DNA of 64,000 nt from Apodospora peruviana. Its lineage: Eukaryota; Ascomycota; Sordariomycetes; Sordariales; Lasiosphaeriaceae. The number at the start of each line of letters is the position of its first letter. The stretch's first letter is position 1. The notes beneath the pieces are model-generated. The model was given only the letters and a program-made list of their open reading frames with translations. It had not been told where the DNA came from and did no database searches. The position numbers were made by a program, and so were the translations under genes. Where the stretch lies: the NCBI GenBank assembly GCA_033439685.1, contig JAUEDM010000001.1, positions 5,084,001 to 5,148,000 on the forward strand, written 5' to 3'. Below, one piece after another: positions 44,243 through 56,574 of this stretch.

Positions 44243-45895
44243 TCAGTTCGCCGACATCTTGCTCAGTCTGCCCTCTACCTCATCTGCCCACCACTCCCGC
44301 CAGTCAACCACTTTCTTGCCTCGGCGCGCCTCCTCCGCGCAAAAGACCATGGCATGACTGCGGATGACCTCCTCGAGAGAGCACCCAATGAGCTCTCTCT
44401 GCGCCCTGTCTGCCGACCAGCCGGCGTTCTTGACCCTGTCCACTGCCGCGACAAACTGCCGGGTCAAGCCCAAGTCACCGCCCCCGTGCCCCTCGCCCTC
44501 CTGTGGTGTCTCGTGGGTGGTCGCCTTCCCCGTGCGGAAATCCTGGACAACAATCTTGTATGAATCGGCATAGATCTCTCCGTCGACGCCGTACAGGCTG
44601 GTGTACCGCTGACAGACTCGTTGGGTCTGGGCGACCATGTGAAATGTCGCCGTCTTTGCACCACGGCCTCCAGCCGGATCCAACCCGGTGTCTCGGGGCG
44701 AAGCCGGCAGCGGATCTTCATCCCAGGTTATGGTAACAACCTGCTCATCGCAGACGTCGTTATCGCTCTCGTAGACACACCGACCGAACCAGTTACGCTG
44801 GGCAACTTGTGCGTCGGGCATACCTGCGTCATAGTCCTCAGCCAGCGCCGAGAGCAGTGCCGTCCTCGCTTTGGATTTCTCCCCATAGGATTCGATATCC
44901 GGGACGACAATCCGGACCGGCCATTCTGTGTTGCCCACGTCCAGGCCCTGGCCGACATAGATGTTCTTTGCCGAGTACTTGCACGACTCTTCTATGGGAC
45001 ACGACAAGCAGTTCGTGGCCGCACCGGCTCCGACCGGTTTGCGGCTCTTTTTAAAATATTGCAGAGCGCCGGTGCTAGAAACAGTCGAGGGCAGGTGTGG
45101 AGGTGGCAGGTCTGGAAGCGAAGAATATGGCGGCGAGCAGAGCAGCCACAGCAAAACGTCCATGTCGTGGCAGCTCTTGGTGAGGAGACTCGGGGCTGAG
45201 GTGCTCTCGCGACGCCAGTTCCCACGGACGTAGCTATGGGTAAAGTGCCACCAGCCAACGGGCTCCGTGTGAACAACAGACAGGATGTCGCCAATGACTC
45301 GATCCTGGAGGAGGAGCTTGCGAAGCAGCATGTTGTGCGGGCTGTAGCGCAGAACGTGGCCGATGGAGAAGACCATCTGTTCGCCGTTGGCATTCGTGTT
45401 GGAGCGCAGAGCCCCGTACATGTCGACACAGTCTTGTAGACGGGTGGCCAACGGCTTCTCGCACATGATGTGCAGCCCGCCGAGCTCGGTAAGGGCCAGG
45501 ACGACCTCGCGGTGCATCTCATCCTGTACGCAAACAAAGACGCCGTCGACACCTGGCGGCGTGTCACCGTCACCCGCGAGGCGACGGGCTCGGCGTTGTT
45601 GTTCATAGGCGATGAAGCCACGCCAGTCGCTGAATGAGGCACCCTCGGCCGGGGGTTCCGAGTCTCCCCATATCAGGCTGCGACCGAATTCGGCCCTTTT
45701 GTAGTCGTCGGGCTCTGCGACGGCAACCACAATGCCCTTGGTGTCGGAGCGGACCGCCCTGGCATATGCCCGACCACGTTGGCCGGCGCCAATGACCAGG
45801 AGGCGCGGCGGACTGGAATCACTGGATAACGGCGGCGGAGGCAACCGGGTCTCTTCCACCACTGTCCCGTCAACCGGGTCTTCAAAAGCCGTCAT
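44243..45895 (-). CDS. Gfo/Idh/MocA-family NAD(P)-dependent oxidoreductase
   Basis: A 550-aa single-exon dehydrogenase of the glucose-fructose oxidoreductase/inositol dehydrogenase family; substrate unknown. The Rossmann loop is VIGAGQRGRAYA (about residues 34-45), the dinucleotide/catalytic lysine lies in CEKPLA (K147), and SCHDMD (H243, D246) is the usual C-terminal catalytic motif. A CX2CX5C cluster (C296, C299, C305) followed by YSAKNIY sits in the C-terminal domain. I choose the ATG at 45895 (MTAFEDP); the open frame 11 codons upstream starts with TTG. The last residues (VVDWREWW) are typical of the family end. Divergent from REX2 across 845 bp. Confidence 0.88.
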   Translation of the reverse strand: MTAFEDPVDGTVVEETRLPPPPLSSDSSPPRLLVIGAGQRGRAYARAVRSDTKGIVVAVAEPDDYKRAEFGRSLIWGDSEPPAEGASFSDWRGFIAYEQQRRARRLAGDGDTPPGVDGVFVCVQDEMHREVVLALTELGGLHIMCEKPLATRLQDCVDMYGALRSNTNANGEQMVFSIGHVLRYSPHNMLLRKLLLQDRVIGDILSVVHTEPVGWWHFTHSYVRGNWRRESTSAPSLLTKSCHDMDVLLWLLCSPPYSSLPDLPPPHLPSTVSSTGALQYFKKSRKPVGAGAATNCLSCPIEESCKYSAKNIYVGQGLDVGNTEWPVRIVVPDIESYGEKSKARTALLSALAEDYDAGMPDAQVAQRNWFGRCVYESDNDVCDEQVVTITWDEDPLPASPRDTGLDPAGGRGAKTATFHMVAQTQRVCQRYTSLYGVDGEIYADSYKIVVQDFRTGKATTHETPQEGEGHGGGDLGLTRQFVAAVDRVKNAGWSADRAQRELIGCSLEEVIRSHAMVFCAEEARRGKKVVDWREWWADEVEGRLSKMSAN

Positions 45896-46739
45896 GTCGG
45901 GTTGGGGTAAGGCGGCTTCAAATTTCAAGGGATGGAGTCCGCAGGTTATGTTTAAGATGACTGACTCAGGACTGGATTGGTCCGAAATGGAGGTTAAGTT
46001 ATATGTATTCCGTGCTTGACAGATTCAGATACGGTGTAGGTCAGGTTGGTAGGTATGGACAGTACTCGTGCTAGACCAATGTACCTTTAATACCAGCCAC
46101 AAAGTAAGTACCTACCTAGTTCCCAGCTTCCGGAGTTGGTGATTCTGAGTAGACGAGTATTCGATTATTTATTAGGAAACCAGGAACCTCGGGGGATTCA
46201 TGAAATCCCTGGTTCAAGCCAGTGGCTGTTTGCAGTGCCTCACCATTCGTGAAGCAGCAGCCAACGGCGGGAGGGCAGGCTCCATGTACCTACTAACGTG
46301 CCCGTAGAGCCCAGACCATATGGGTTAGGTGAGGTCAAGGTACCTTGCCACATAGGCCTGGCCAGTTACAGCCGATCTATTACGTACCACCTAAGGTACT
46401 TAACCTATCTATGGTAGGTACCTAGGGACTATTCCGCAATGTTAGCCGGTTCAAGGAAGATATCCTTTCGACAGTAAGCTTACCTCACCGTACTGTACAA
46501 AGAGGCCAAGTTCGGATGGAAAGCTGGGCAGCTTAGGCTGCACGAAGCCCTGGGGGAAAGTCATGCAACATTTACAGGCTACCAGTAGGTAAGGTACCGT
46601 ACCAACAGAAACGGAGCCTAGGTTCCAGACTACTGTACGGATCCGTAGTTTATAAGTCAAAACCAACGAGTAAAGTGCCAAAACGTCAAACACCACCATC
46701 ACCACCTATCTTGTTAACGAAGTACCCACATAGAGGGAT
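45896..46739. other. Divergent promoter region, oxidoreductase and REX2
   Basis: An 844-bp region between divergent genes, rich in GGTACC/TACCTACCT words (for example 46385-46430). No ORF supported. Presumably it carries both promoters. Confidence 0.45.
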
Positions 46740-47466
46740 ATGTCTTCTCTCACCGCAAACCAGGAGCCGCAAGATGTTGGAGAAGCTGCATCACCCCAGC
46801 GTCAAGCGGCCTTTGTCTGGATAGACTGCGAGGTAAAAGACCACCTCGTCTAACTGCCATCTCTTACCCTGCATATAGTCATAGAGCCCGCCGCCACAGG
46901 CAAAAAGCTAACCCGACCAATCAACTACGCCGGCAATATAGATGACTGGACTAGACACCGAGTCAGACGCCATCATCGAGATATTCTGTCTCGTCACCGA
47001 TGACCAGCTTGAGCTGTTGGACGACTCCGGCTGGGGTACCGTCGTGCACCAGCCCAAGGAGCGCATGGATGCTATGGACGACTGGTGCACGCGCGTCCAC
47101 GGCAACAGCGGACTCACGGCTGCCGTTATCGCCTCCACCGTGACGCCCGAGCAAGCAGCCGACGACCTATTGGCCTACGTCCAGAGACTCGTCCCCAAAA
47201 AACGCACCGCACTCTTGGCCGGCAACAGCGTGCATGCCGACCTGGCCTTCCTTCGCAAAGGACCCTACAAGAAGGTAGTCGACCACCTACACTACCGCAT
47301 ATTGGATGTGAGTAGCCTTAAGGAGGCTGCTCGCATGTGGTCTCCCGACATTGCATCCTACGCCCCATCCAAGAAATATCTGCACCAGGCAAAGGAGGAT
47401 ATCCTGGAGAGCATCGAAGAGGCTCGGTATTACAAGATGGCCATCTTCCAGGCTCATAAGGATTGA
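46740..47466 (+). CDS. REX2: Oligoribonuclease, DEDDh 3'-5' exonuclease
   Basis: A 205-aa enzyme that degrades oligoribonucleotides of a few bases to mononucleotides; in fungi it is mostly mitochondrial. Two exons, 46740-46832 and 46942-47466, with a 109-bp GT-AG intron that splits the catalytic motif: exon 1 ends VWIDCE and exon 2 begins MTGLDTESD, giving the DEDDh block I (D and E). Block II is HADLAFLR, and block III is the YLHQAKEDILESIEE stretch with the catalytic His and Asp. The N-terminus is short (about 25 residues before the domain) and only weakly resembles a transit peptide. Convergent with PGM; 321 bp separate the stops. Confidence 0.93.
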
Positions 47467-47787
47467 CCGCCAAGGATTCACCAAGTCGACCCCGGGAATT
47501 ATCTAAAAATCATCTAGTTATGATTTGCTATGGGTCGACTTGGGCGCCCTACAGCCACGGTGCTTGCAAAGGCTGCCCTCATCTGGGGCCGTGAAACAAA
47601 AACAACACGTTATTGGGGTAGTTTGCACTTCCCAAAAGTGCACAGGTTATCTCGGTACACCAGTGTTCCAATTCTCCATGATACGTGAAAAGTTATATTT
47701 TGCTGGTCGGCCCCAGGGCCTGTGACCAAAGACTTAAGCCAGATATTATTCACCTCTACCACCCCCGACCAGGTCTTGCTGTCGCCT
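47467..47787. other. Convergent intergenic region REX2-PGM
   Basis: Shared 3' flank of two convergent genes; no ORF or RNA gene seen. Confidence 0.4.
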
Positions 47788-49848
47788 TTACGTCTTCACG
47801 TCAGGTTCGTCCCTGCCCACAAATTCCTTGAACTCCAGAAGTTCCGTGGCCATCTTGATCTCGGGCTTCAGGAAGTCTTGAGCATCTAGATCATAGGTAG
47901 AGGGGTCGTTGCTGTGTTGCTCGATATACAGACGGATCGTGGCCCCAGATGAGCCAGTTCCCGACAGACGCACGACAATGCGGCTCCCAGAAGAGAAGCA
48001 GGCGTAAAGACCCTGATTCCCGGAAACGGACCCGTCCAAATCAGTGTACGAGAAATTCCCAGCACCGGTAACAGTGCGATCTGTGGGTGACCAAGCACGT
48101 CAGTAAGATGCTCTTAAAGAGGATGAGGAAGGTGTTTGTCACGACGAGAGCGACTTTATATGACTTACCTCCAACCTTGCTACCAACAAATCCGGGATCG
48201 GCCACGAGGTCTTGCAGCACACCAACGACCTTGTTGGCGCCCTCCGAGTCAACATCCTCGTAGTCGTACCGGGTAAAGAATGTCCGGCCGTACTCAGACC
48301 AGAAGTCCTCCTGAATCTGTTTGATGCTGGGCGCAACACCCGGATTGGCGACACCCAACCCAGCAATGATGTTCAGCCAGGCCACAATTGCCCAGAGACC
48401 GTCCTTCTCCCGAATATGGTTGCTACCTGTGCCAAAAGACTCCTCTCCGCAAATCGAGAGCTTGTCGGCGTCAAACAAGGCGCAGAAAAACTTCCATCCC
48501 GTGGGCACCTCGTAACAGTTAAGACCCTGCTTCTTGGCGACTAGGTCGACGGCGCCAGACGTGGGCATGCTGCGAGCTAGACCGAACACGCCATTCTTCT
48601 TGAAGTAGGGGATCAGTTGGGCGTGGTGGGCGATGATGGCCAGGCTATCGCCTGGCGACACAAAGGCACCAGCACCGTAGATCATGTTGCGGTCGCCATC
48701 TCCGTCCGAGGCAGCACCAAAGGGAATATTCTTCTTCTCCACCGTCTCGACCAGGCTGTGTGCGTAAGTGAGGTTGGGGTCAGGGTGACCACCGTTGAAG
48801 TCGGGGGACGGCTCGCAGTTCTGGGTCGAATCGGGTCCAAGGCCGAGCTCTTCCTGGAAGATGGCCTTGCCATAAGGGCCGGTGACGCCGGAAAGACCGT
48901 CGAACAAGACCTTGAAGTCGGTGTGGGTGGCGAAGAACTTCTTGATGAGATCAAAATCAAAGATGTCCTTGAGCATCTCGACGTAGTCGGCGGTGCTATC
49001 CACGATCTGAACCTCGAGATCACCGTAGGTCTTGGTGCCGATGGTGGTGATATCGATATCCGGGATGTTGGCAATCTTGTATGAGGTCAACGTCTTGGAG
49101 GCCTCGAAGATCTTGTTCGTGACCGACTCGGGGGCAGGGCCACCATTGGCAAGGTTGTACTTGATTCCAAAGTCGTTCTTGGGGCCTGCATGCACAACCA
49201 TGTCAGTTATGTCGAGACGGAGAATCAGGCACCGAGACAAAGCATAGTCTGCAACTCACCACCGGGGTTGTGACTGGCGGTCAGGAGGATGCCACCAGTT
49301 GCCCTGTACTTGCGGATGACATGACTGGCAGCCGGGGTCGACAGAATGCCGTTCTGGCCGATCACGAGCTTCTTGACACCATAAGCTGTCCCAATCTTTG
49401 CGATGAGCTGGATCACCTCGGGGTTCCAATACCGTCCATCGCCGCCAATGACCAGGAAGGCGCCTTGATGGGCTAGTTAGCCAATACTCTTCCTTTCTTT
49501 TCCCCGATGAAGCTTGCCACTGGGGAGACGGCCATTTATGGGGCATACCTTCAGCACCCTCTGGGATGGACAGCAATATGCTTGTGACGAAGGCTTCGCT
49601 GTAGTGAGGCTGTTGGAAAACCGTGACCTTTTTGCGAAGACCGGAACTGTTGTAAATATTGTCATTGTCAGCTCAGCACACAGAATCGTGATGCAATGTG
49701 GGGTCGACGGGTTGGGAAGCATGTGGGATGGATGGAAGCTCCCAAGCTCCCAACAGCTCCCCGCTCCGCTCCCCAAACCCAGCGTGGTGACGTACGTGCC
49801 CGGCTTCTGGTCAGTAAACGGCTTGAACTCTACCGTCTTGACGTCCAT
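47788..49848 (-). CDS. PGM2: Phosphoglucomutase
   Basis: A 554-aa cytosolic enzyme interconverting glucose-1-phosphate and glucose-6-phosphate, linking glycogen, trehalose and cell-wall precursor synthesis to glycolysis. Five exons: 49796-49848, 49549-49646, 49260-49463, 48169-49185 and 47788-48080, with introns of 149, 85, 74 and 88 bp, all GT-AG and frame-consistent (1665 nt). Motifs: N-terminal TSGLRKKVTVFQQPHY; TASHNPGG with the phosphoserine, split by intron 3 just before PKNDFGIKYN; metal loop DGDGDRN; sugar-binding GEESFGTGSNH; phosphate-binding RLSGTGSSGATIRLY near the C-terminus. All catalytic elements are present, and the length is normal for fungi. Confidence 0.95.
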
Positions 49849-51026
49849 TTCTGGTAATTGAGACGCGATGCTGTGTATTTCACTCGAAATCGGAGCTATG
49901 TGCCTGAGAGGGATGGATGGTATAAGATGGAAAGCACGACGGAAATAGGACTGCAGACAATTGGCAGGCAGTAATGGAAGATGGAGGGGAAGGGTCAGCT
50001 CACTTTCTTTGATCTGACCAGGATCGGTTTTCCAAGTTATTATTTGGCGGCCGCAGCGTCGGAAGCGGAAATTCCAGATTGTTCCAATCGCTTGCTGGGG
50101 CTGGAGGAGGACAGGAGCCCTTCCCATGTCCGTAGAGTGGCCCGCAGCGAGCGGTGGCGGGCAGCTGCAGCGCGTGGTGGGGTCATTGGATCATATCCTC
50201 CACTGCTGCCGACTTGTTTCCATTGTCTCTTTTCCAGCCCAAGCCACGGATACCGGTAACTGGCACCCATCACTTACCTGCTAAATCCGTCGTTTCCTGC
50301 TCGGCGAGGGAATCTAGTTGACTGCATGTCGGTTGGAAGACGGTTATGGAAGTACGGATACGGTACTCTGTCTTCTCCTAGATCCGTCACCGCCGTTTCT
50401 GTGGCGCCACAAAGCGTCCAGTCTGACGCCGGAAGATAAGGTAGGTTGGTTGCTTTATTTCGAGGACTGCAGTCGAGCTGAACCACCATCAGGGGTAAGG
50501 TATCAAGATGGAGGAGGAAGGGGCTAATAAGGGAAATAGATAATGAGAGACCAGTGTGGTGGGTGTGCTTATATACCAGTTGTACGGAATACACCTAGCT
50601 ACCTGATATCATCTTCCCTTGGATTTCGTACGTGCACGTCAAATCGACGGTGTCAGCCTAGCAACAAAACAGCCCAAACCCTGGCGGTTTACATGCAGTA
50701 TTATAAAAAGCTTCACAATCTAACCTCCAGCAGTATAAAGAGATTGGTGGACGGTAAGGTTTGCCTGTCCAAAGCCAGACTTTGAATGCTCGGGTATCAT
50801 GCAACCTTGGGCGCCTTTCATGTCGTGTCCATCATCCCATAGACGAATAAAACGCTTCCGGTCATACATCATTAACTGCCCTGAAAAAAGAAGAAAGACA
50901 AAAAAACAATACTTGTTGTCATTATAGCACTGCGCCGATTTACTCGAGCCGTATTCCAGCCCCACGCAAATTGCCCTATGCTGTCTGTGGTGTTATGTCC
51001 AGCGGCAACCAGGAGCACCATGACAT
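49849..51026. other. Intergenic region upstream of PGM
   Basis: No gene supported. It contains the PGM promoter next to 49849 and the 3' flank of the gene at 51027. Short ORFs here show no conserved features. Confidence 0.4.
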
Positions 51027-53154
51027 CTAGTTCGAAGGGCCTGCGGCTGCTTCGTTCGTCTCAGATGGTGCGGGCGATGGCGGCATGGAAAAGACTTCTC
51101 GAAATCTGGTGGCGCCTATGTCCATCACAAAGTCAGCACCACTGCAATGAGACGATACTGGTGCCAGCTTTTGCCAATCAATATTATGATTGGGACACCG
51201 AGGCTCCGACTCACCTTCCTCGCTCACGAAATATATTTCAAACGCTCCCGACTTGTTTTGGCGCATATTCTCCTGTCGATAGGCACTGCAGAAGACGTAC
51301 AGTTGGACGTCCTTGAGCCAGACACGATGCCTGGATCGTCGGCTGAGCCATGTCCGAGACTGTGATTGGTGCGTGACTGAAAAATCTCCATCAGCAACAA
51401 GAAGGGCACCAAGGGAACTATCCAGGACGTCGGCGGAATGTAATAGGTAGGTGGCTTACCAAATGCAGTCCAAACAGGACACTGGCGAAGCTCGCCTTCC
51501 CACACGGCAGCATGCAGTCGAATGCCCCGCGTCTGCAAGTCTTCATATACAATTAATGAGTGCTTGTAACCATCATCAATGATTTGCCTAGTTCGAGTTG
51601 ATAGGGTTAGAGGCCCTGCATCAAAGCAGACGAGGTCATGATTGCCCCCTAGAGACGTACGCTTGGAATAGCCGCTTTTCCCTCTGTAGTCTGAACTCGC
51701 CCGGATGGACTTGGACTGTTAATGTGTTGCGAGCCTTGAGGGCCACGAAGGTGCAATAGAACAGCACCATTTCTAAGTAACAGGTCAGTCAATCACATTT
51801 GCTGGATTTGATCATCAAAACGCTGCGCACCTTCCCACGTCAAAAAATACAAGGCGGCCCAGAGCTTGCTGCATTGCTCAGACAGGCTCCATCTCTTCAG
51901 TTGCAGGGCGCTGCCTTCACGGCCGATGCAGAGCTCGTGAGCTCCGCGTAGTGAGAACCATGGGATTCCCGCCTGCGAAGTACGTACAAGAAGGTACGGA
52001 GATTGATTCACCGAGTTCAAAAACACGAGGATGGACAGCTGGTCGTTATCGAAGACACTGGTGAGTCGCAGATGATTAGCCGCGGGGCCAGTGTTGCCAC
52101 CAAAGGTCAACGACAAAAGAACGGGGACAACATCACGTGAATACTGAAGCCTTATGGTTCGTTTCTGCGATCTTCGTGGCACTTACCGCTGGAAGAGTAT
52201 TATGGAACCGGGAGGTATGTAAAGATGACCGCGTGGGAACCACGGACCATACGATTTGCAACTGCCAGCATATTATTAGTAACACGCCCCTGGACCCGCT
52301 GGTCGATGACTCTACGTACGACTTCAGGTGCCTCAAAGCGGTTCGTGAAGGCAGTGGGAGGGAGAAAATTTGTTCTGCCCAGTGCGCATCCTATCTTATG
52401 TCAGGTACTCACATCCAGGGAAAAAGAGAGGCAGGGATACACAAACAGGCTCTTGAACTGCTGTCAGGGACATCAGATCCTGACGGACAACGGGGCCAAC
52501 CTGAAGAGGAGGAGGCGCTGGATAGGACTGATATCAGCAAAAACAAGGTCGACGATTCGGGTGTCTCAGGGCACTTACGGATCCCCCTCTGCTCTCTCAG
52601 TGTGATGAGTCGAGTACGGAGTGACTCCAGAGTATTCAGGTCAAAATGCGGGGACCTGGAAACGCATTAGAGTCAAACTGATACCACCTGATGGGGAGAC
52701 TGGCTGCAGACCTCGTCAAAAGTTGCTTTAGCAAAGCTAGAAAATGATTGTATAGCGAGAAGCGACGAGGCAGTGCGAGACCCCCCGCTTCTTCTGTCAT
52801 CTTGTTGTACATCTTGCGCCATCTTGTCTCCCTTGACAAAGTCTTGTCCTCATAGTAGCCAGTGATATCCCTAAGAGTCCGCTGGAGGCATGGCAGCACG
52901 ACGTTCAGGTGGTTGAGCACGATTGGCACACGAGATCTGTGGATCTGAGAGCGATCGGCAAGGTCACGGAGCAGCCTGCTCGTGCTTCGTATTTCCTCTG
53001 CCAGGTTGATAAGTTGGCCGTGAAACGATTCCGACAGCGTCGTCCGTAGCTTGTCAAGCCCGCCGGCAACAATGTCAGCCCGATCAGCCTCGGTGGAGCA
53101 CCCCTGGAGGAGGAGCGTCTCGGTGGGTAGGATAGCATCGGTGATGAACTCCAT
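51027..53154 (-). CDS. Uncharacterised multi-exon fungal protein
   Basis: A gene with about eight small introns; I do not recognise a named domain. It starts at ATG 53154 (MEFITDAILPTETLLLQG). Exon 1 is helix-rich (LINLAEEIRSTSRLLRDLAD, NHLNVVLPCLQRTLRDITGY). Joined exons then give LNTLESLRTRLITLREQRGI, HWAEQIFSLPLPSRTALRHL, YSRDVVPVLLSLTFGG, SKLWAALYFLTWE, MVLFYCTFVALKARNTLTVQ, QIIDDGYKHSLIVYEDLQTR, HAAVWEGELRQCPVWTAF, a tyrosine-rich QLYVFCSAYRQENMRQNKSG and the tail EVFSMPPSPAP. Junctions such as LFQA/QIIDDG and SEE/GATRFRE keep frame with GT-AG borders, so the gene looks intact, but some central borders (52200-52620) are uncertain. The conserved frames across introns argue for a real, constrained protein of unknown role. 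Confidence 0.7.
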
Positions 53155-56095
53155 AGTGCGACCTCACAGTTGCGGATAGGGAGGTGTGGCGTTTGCAGTG
53201 GATGTTCAGCTCGGAATATGCTGATGGCACATAGCGTACTCGAGGGTCATGACCACGAGGGAGTGTCCTAGCCGGTGTGGACCGGCAGTCGTTCTCGGCC
53301 TTGGACAAGAGGCTCGGCGAGCCGAGCACCCGTTCGGCCGGCCTCTTCGGGAGTTGGTGTGAGTGCCCTGGTTCGATGACCGTCAGCTCTCGCGGTACAC
53401 GACGAGGTCGACCACAGTCCCTTCGCTGCTTGGAGTTCTGGGGATCTTGTTCGGAGGCAGAGAGGGTTTTGGAAGGTGGGGTGACACGGGGTCGAAGTGC
53501 AAACTGCAAAGAACAGCCGGGGAGTGAATCGGGGCCAAGGGGTTACGGCCCTGGGTGAAGAATTATGCCCGGCCACCGGTGGTCTCGGATAGAAGCCAAG
53601 CGAGGAGTTCCGTCATGTTTCCAGACCTAACAAGAGCCTCAATGGCTACCGGTCCCCGGACATGCACCGCACCTCCCTCCACGCAGTGTCAGTTGCGAGT
53701 TGCGTGTTGCCGTGAGGACCGTTGAGGTGGCGACACAGGCCGTCATACCACCGCTAACTACTGCATGCTGGAGGACAGGCAAAAATCAACGCGGCGACTT
53801 TGTTGAACGGTCCAGAAGAAGGAGCGATATAAAATTCCCGTGGACGCCAGTCCAATCCAATCCAGTCGCAACCGAAACCCCCCGCCGGCGAGGTGGACGG
53901 GTATTATGTTGGGCATTCAAGGCATGTGGAAGCCCTCTGACAAGCACTATGTGTGAGTGGACGATGGTGCATGGCCGGCCAGTAGCGGCCAGTCTCATGT
54001 CGCCATGCGAAGTCGTCCACCCACGAGCGGCCGAAGATGGGAGTCGCAAATGAACGGAGTTCAGAAATGCACCGGATCCTGCAGTGCAGCACGATGAGAA
54101 GACAACCAAGGAGTCAGCGGCTGCCACGAAGCCAGCGGGCCAGCCCCAGTCGCCTCTCGCTGCAGAAAAGGGCCAGAAACATGCATTAGAACGACACCAG
54201 AGCCGGGCTCGAGAAGTGCGGACGGGCGAATCGAGATAAGCCTCTGGGGCTGATGGGACGTATGGAGAGCCCGGCATGGGCCAATGGTGCAAGAACGTGC
54301 ATGACACAAATGCAGCCGAGAGATTACTGCCAGTACCATAACTGCCCAGCAATATGATGGCCATGGCCATCCGTCAAGCGCACGATAAAAAATGCTGCTT
54401 CGACCAGTTCACATTCTCTTTCTGTGTGACGTGTCCGTCCCCGCCCTTTTGTGTGTGCGGCTGATTGACCCGTCGAAACAAGAATCCATGGATGGATGGA
54501 TGGAATGCTCCATCTCGAATGAGCCTCATATTTCCTGGTGTTGAGCGAGCATGACAGGAAGAGGAAGACAAGTTGGGTACGAACTTGGGCTATCCACAGA
54601 AGGAAATATCCGACAGATCATGATATCTCCAGCACACAAACCCGTCAGGCTTGGCAGGGACCCAGGCCGGTATTATCGGTATTGTCGGGTGTGTTTGGGT
54701 TTGTGGAGGAATGTGCAACCACGGAAGCAGCTGTGAGAACGGAACAGCGGTATTCGTCGGCGCCCGGATTGCTTCCCCGCATGGTCTAAGTAAGAAGGCA
54801 AGGTAGGCAAGTACCTTAGGTAGGTGCCGTAGATACCACAGCAAGATGACGACGGGAGCGGTCAGGTTCGTGAGGATTATCTGGCAGGTTTCATTGACCC
54901 AACATATCCTGAGGTAGGCATGTATAGCGTAAGTTCCAGGCTTCGAGACGTCCCCCCGCCAAATTGAGCCGCAGCGTCGAACGCTCCACGGCCTTTGGGG
55001 CCAACTCACATAGCAAGCCTAGGGGCACTCTTTAGATTCCTGTCCGGTCGACCCCGCTGACGATACTGTCGAATCTGTCTTTGGGCGGTTCAAGTCCTTT
55101 GTAAGAAGTTGACCCGGTAATAAAGTAGGTATGCGAAGTGAAGGTTGTAATGATGTGGCATAATTGAAGTTCGACCTGTCAGGTGTCTTGCGCAGCAGGT
55201 AGCTGAGAAAGAGAAATCGACGAAAGGCAGAAGAGAAGACGAAGCACGGCAATAAAAGGGAGAAACTCTAAAAAGTGACGCGGAAAAAAGCTCTGGACAT
55301 CAACAAGTGCACGGGCTCAATGATATAAGACATTCAAAATATCCAAAGGCAACTTCGCCGTGCCTTACCTAGGCTGGCAGGGAGGGTTGTTGACAGCCTC
55401 AATTCCCAGGCTTCTCGCGTGAGGATAAGGCGCCCCTCTAAAAGGAACAGTGTTGGTTGCAAACCCGACTGTGGTTGGTCAGGCTTAAACTCACACCCAG
55501 TCGTGACAGTCAAGGCGACCTCTTCCACACGACAAATGGCGGCCTTGCCCGCCACACACCCTTGGTGTATAACCCTCAATCGAGTACGGGTGTACGTAGC
55601 ACTGTGCAGATGATGGATATTGGTTGACGGGAAAGCAAAGAATGAATTCGATTCCCAGACGACAGACAGTCACGTAACTATGAACCAAACCAAAGTCGCA
55701 CCGGTAACTAATGTAGTAAGGCGAATCTTCGCCTCTGCCACTCAACAAGTCCCGAAATAGAATAAATAGCTCCTGTTATACATGTCATGGCTGTCAAAAG
55801 GGTCCAGCGCTGCACCCCATCTCGCCAATGTGACTGGTCGTCATCCGTACCGAAGGTTATACCCTCCAGAGTCCATAGTTCATAGCAAACCTCGTGCAAA
55901 AAACCACGGTGATAAAAGAAAATGAGAAGCACTGAGATCCCATTGCCGTGCCCCGAGCAACACCGTCCGTCCCAAAGATACAAGGGTGAAGAAAATCCTC
56001 GTCCTAATTGCAGTAATGCCTTGAAAGACTGAATTTGTTCAAATCAAGACTGTTTTGTTTCGCAAGCGCAACGAGTCGGCGAGAAGAGAGTACCT
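53155..56095. other. Long intergenic region without supported gene
   Basis: Nearly 3 kb. Open frames up to 194 residues (minus strand, 53786-54370) have biased Ser/Arg/Pro composition, no motif and no splice continuation, so I do not call them. GATGGATGGATGG words near 54490 are a short microsatellite. The right end holds the NHP6 3' flank. A non-coding RNA or long leader could lie here, but nothing in the sequence proves it. Confidence 0.4.
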
Positions 56096-56574
56096 TCAGG
56101 AAGACTCCTCCTCGTCGGCGTCGGCCTGTGCGTTCTAATCAGCTATTGGTTGAGTCCTCCATGCACGTCGAACTGGGGCGACACCTACGTTATAAGCCTG
56201 CTTCTCGTCCTCGTAACGCTTCTTGTCAGCGGCAGCCTTGGCCTCATACGGGGTCCGCTGCTTGTCGCTCAGAGCCTTCCAGCGCTCGCCAAGGATCTTG
56301 CCGACCTGGCCGAAAGAGACACCAGGGTTCTCCTCGCGGACGTTCTCACGCTGCTCATTGGCGAAGAACATGTACGCAGAGAGTCCACGCTTCGGGGCGT
56401 TGGGGTCTGTGATGCCCCGTAAGCTTATGACTGGCGGTGAACTGAGCTGCAACGCGTCGTGACGCGTCATAGCAACGTATGGGGTCGTCGGCGTGAGGGT
56501 GCGCACTTACCCTTCTTTCCACGGCGCGTCTTCTCAACCTTGCCTCCCTTGCTCTTAGCTGCGGCTTTAGGCAT
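56096..56574 (-). CDS. NHP6: HMG-box chromatin protein NHP6
   Basis: A 106-aa nuclear protein that bends DNA and assists nucleosome reorganisation with FACT. Three exons: 56511-56574, 56189-56406 and 56096-56134, with introns of 104 and 54 bp. Exon 1 encodes the basic N-terminal arm (MPKAAAKSKGGKVEKTRRGK). Exon 2 encodes a complete single HMG box from DPNAPKRGLSAYMFFANEQR through GVSFGQVGKILGERWKALSD to KKRYEDEKQAYN. Exon 3 adds a short acidic tail NAQADADEEESS. Size and layout match Nhp6A/B. The last intron is placed from its GTAGGT donor and TTAG acceptor; reading through would give a non-acidic tail, which is less likely. Confidence 0.93.

Noticed and set aside
44621..45642. Long open frames on both strands inside the oxidoreductase gene
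   Set aside because: They are shadow frames of the 550-aa Gfo/Idh protein, which carries all the recognisable motifs.
53786..54370. 194-aa minus-strand open frame
   Set aside because: Composition is biased, there are no motifs, and the frame has no splice continuation; it probably arises by chance in GC-rich DNA.
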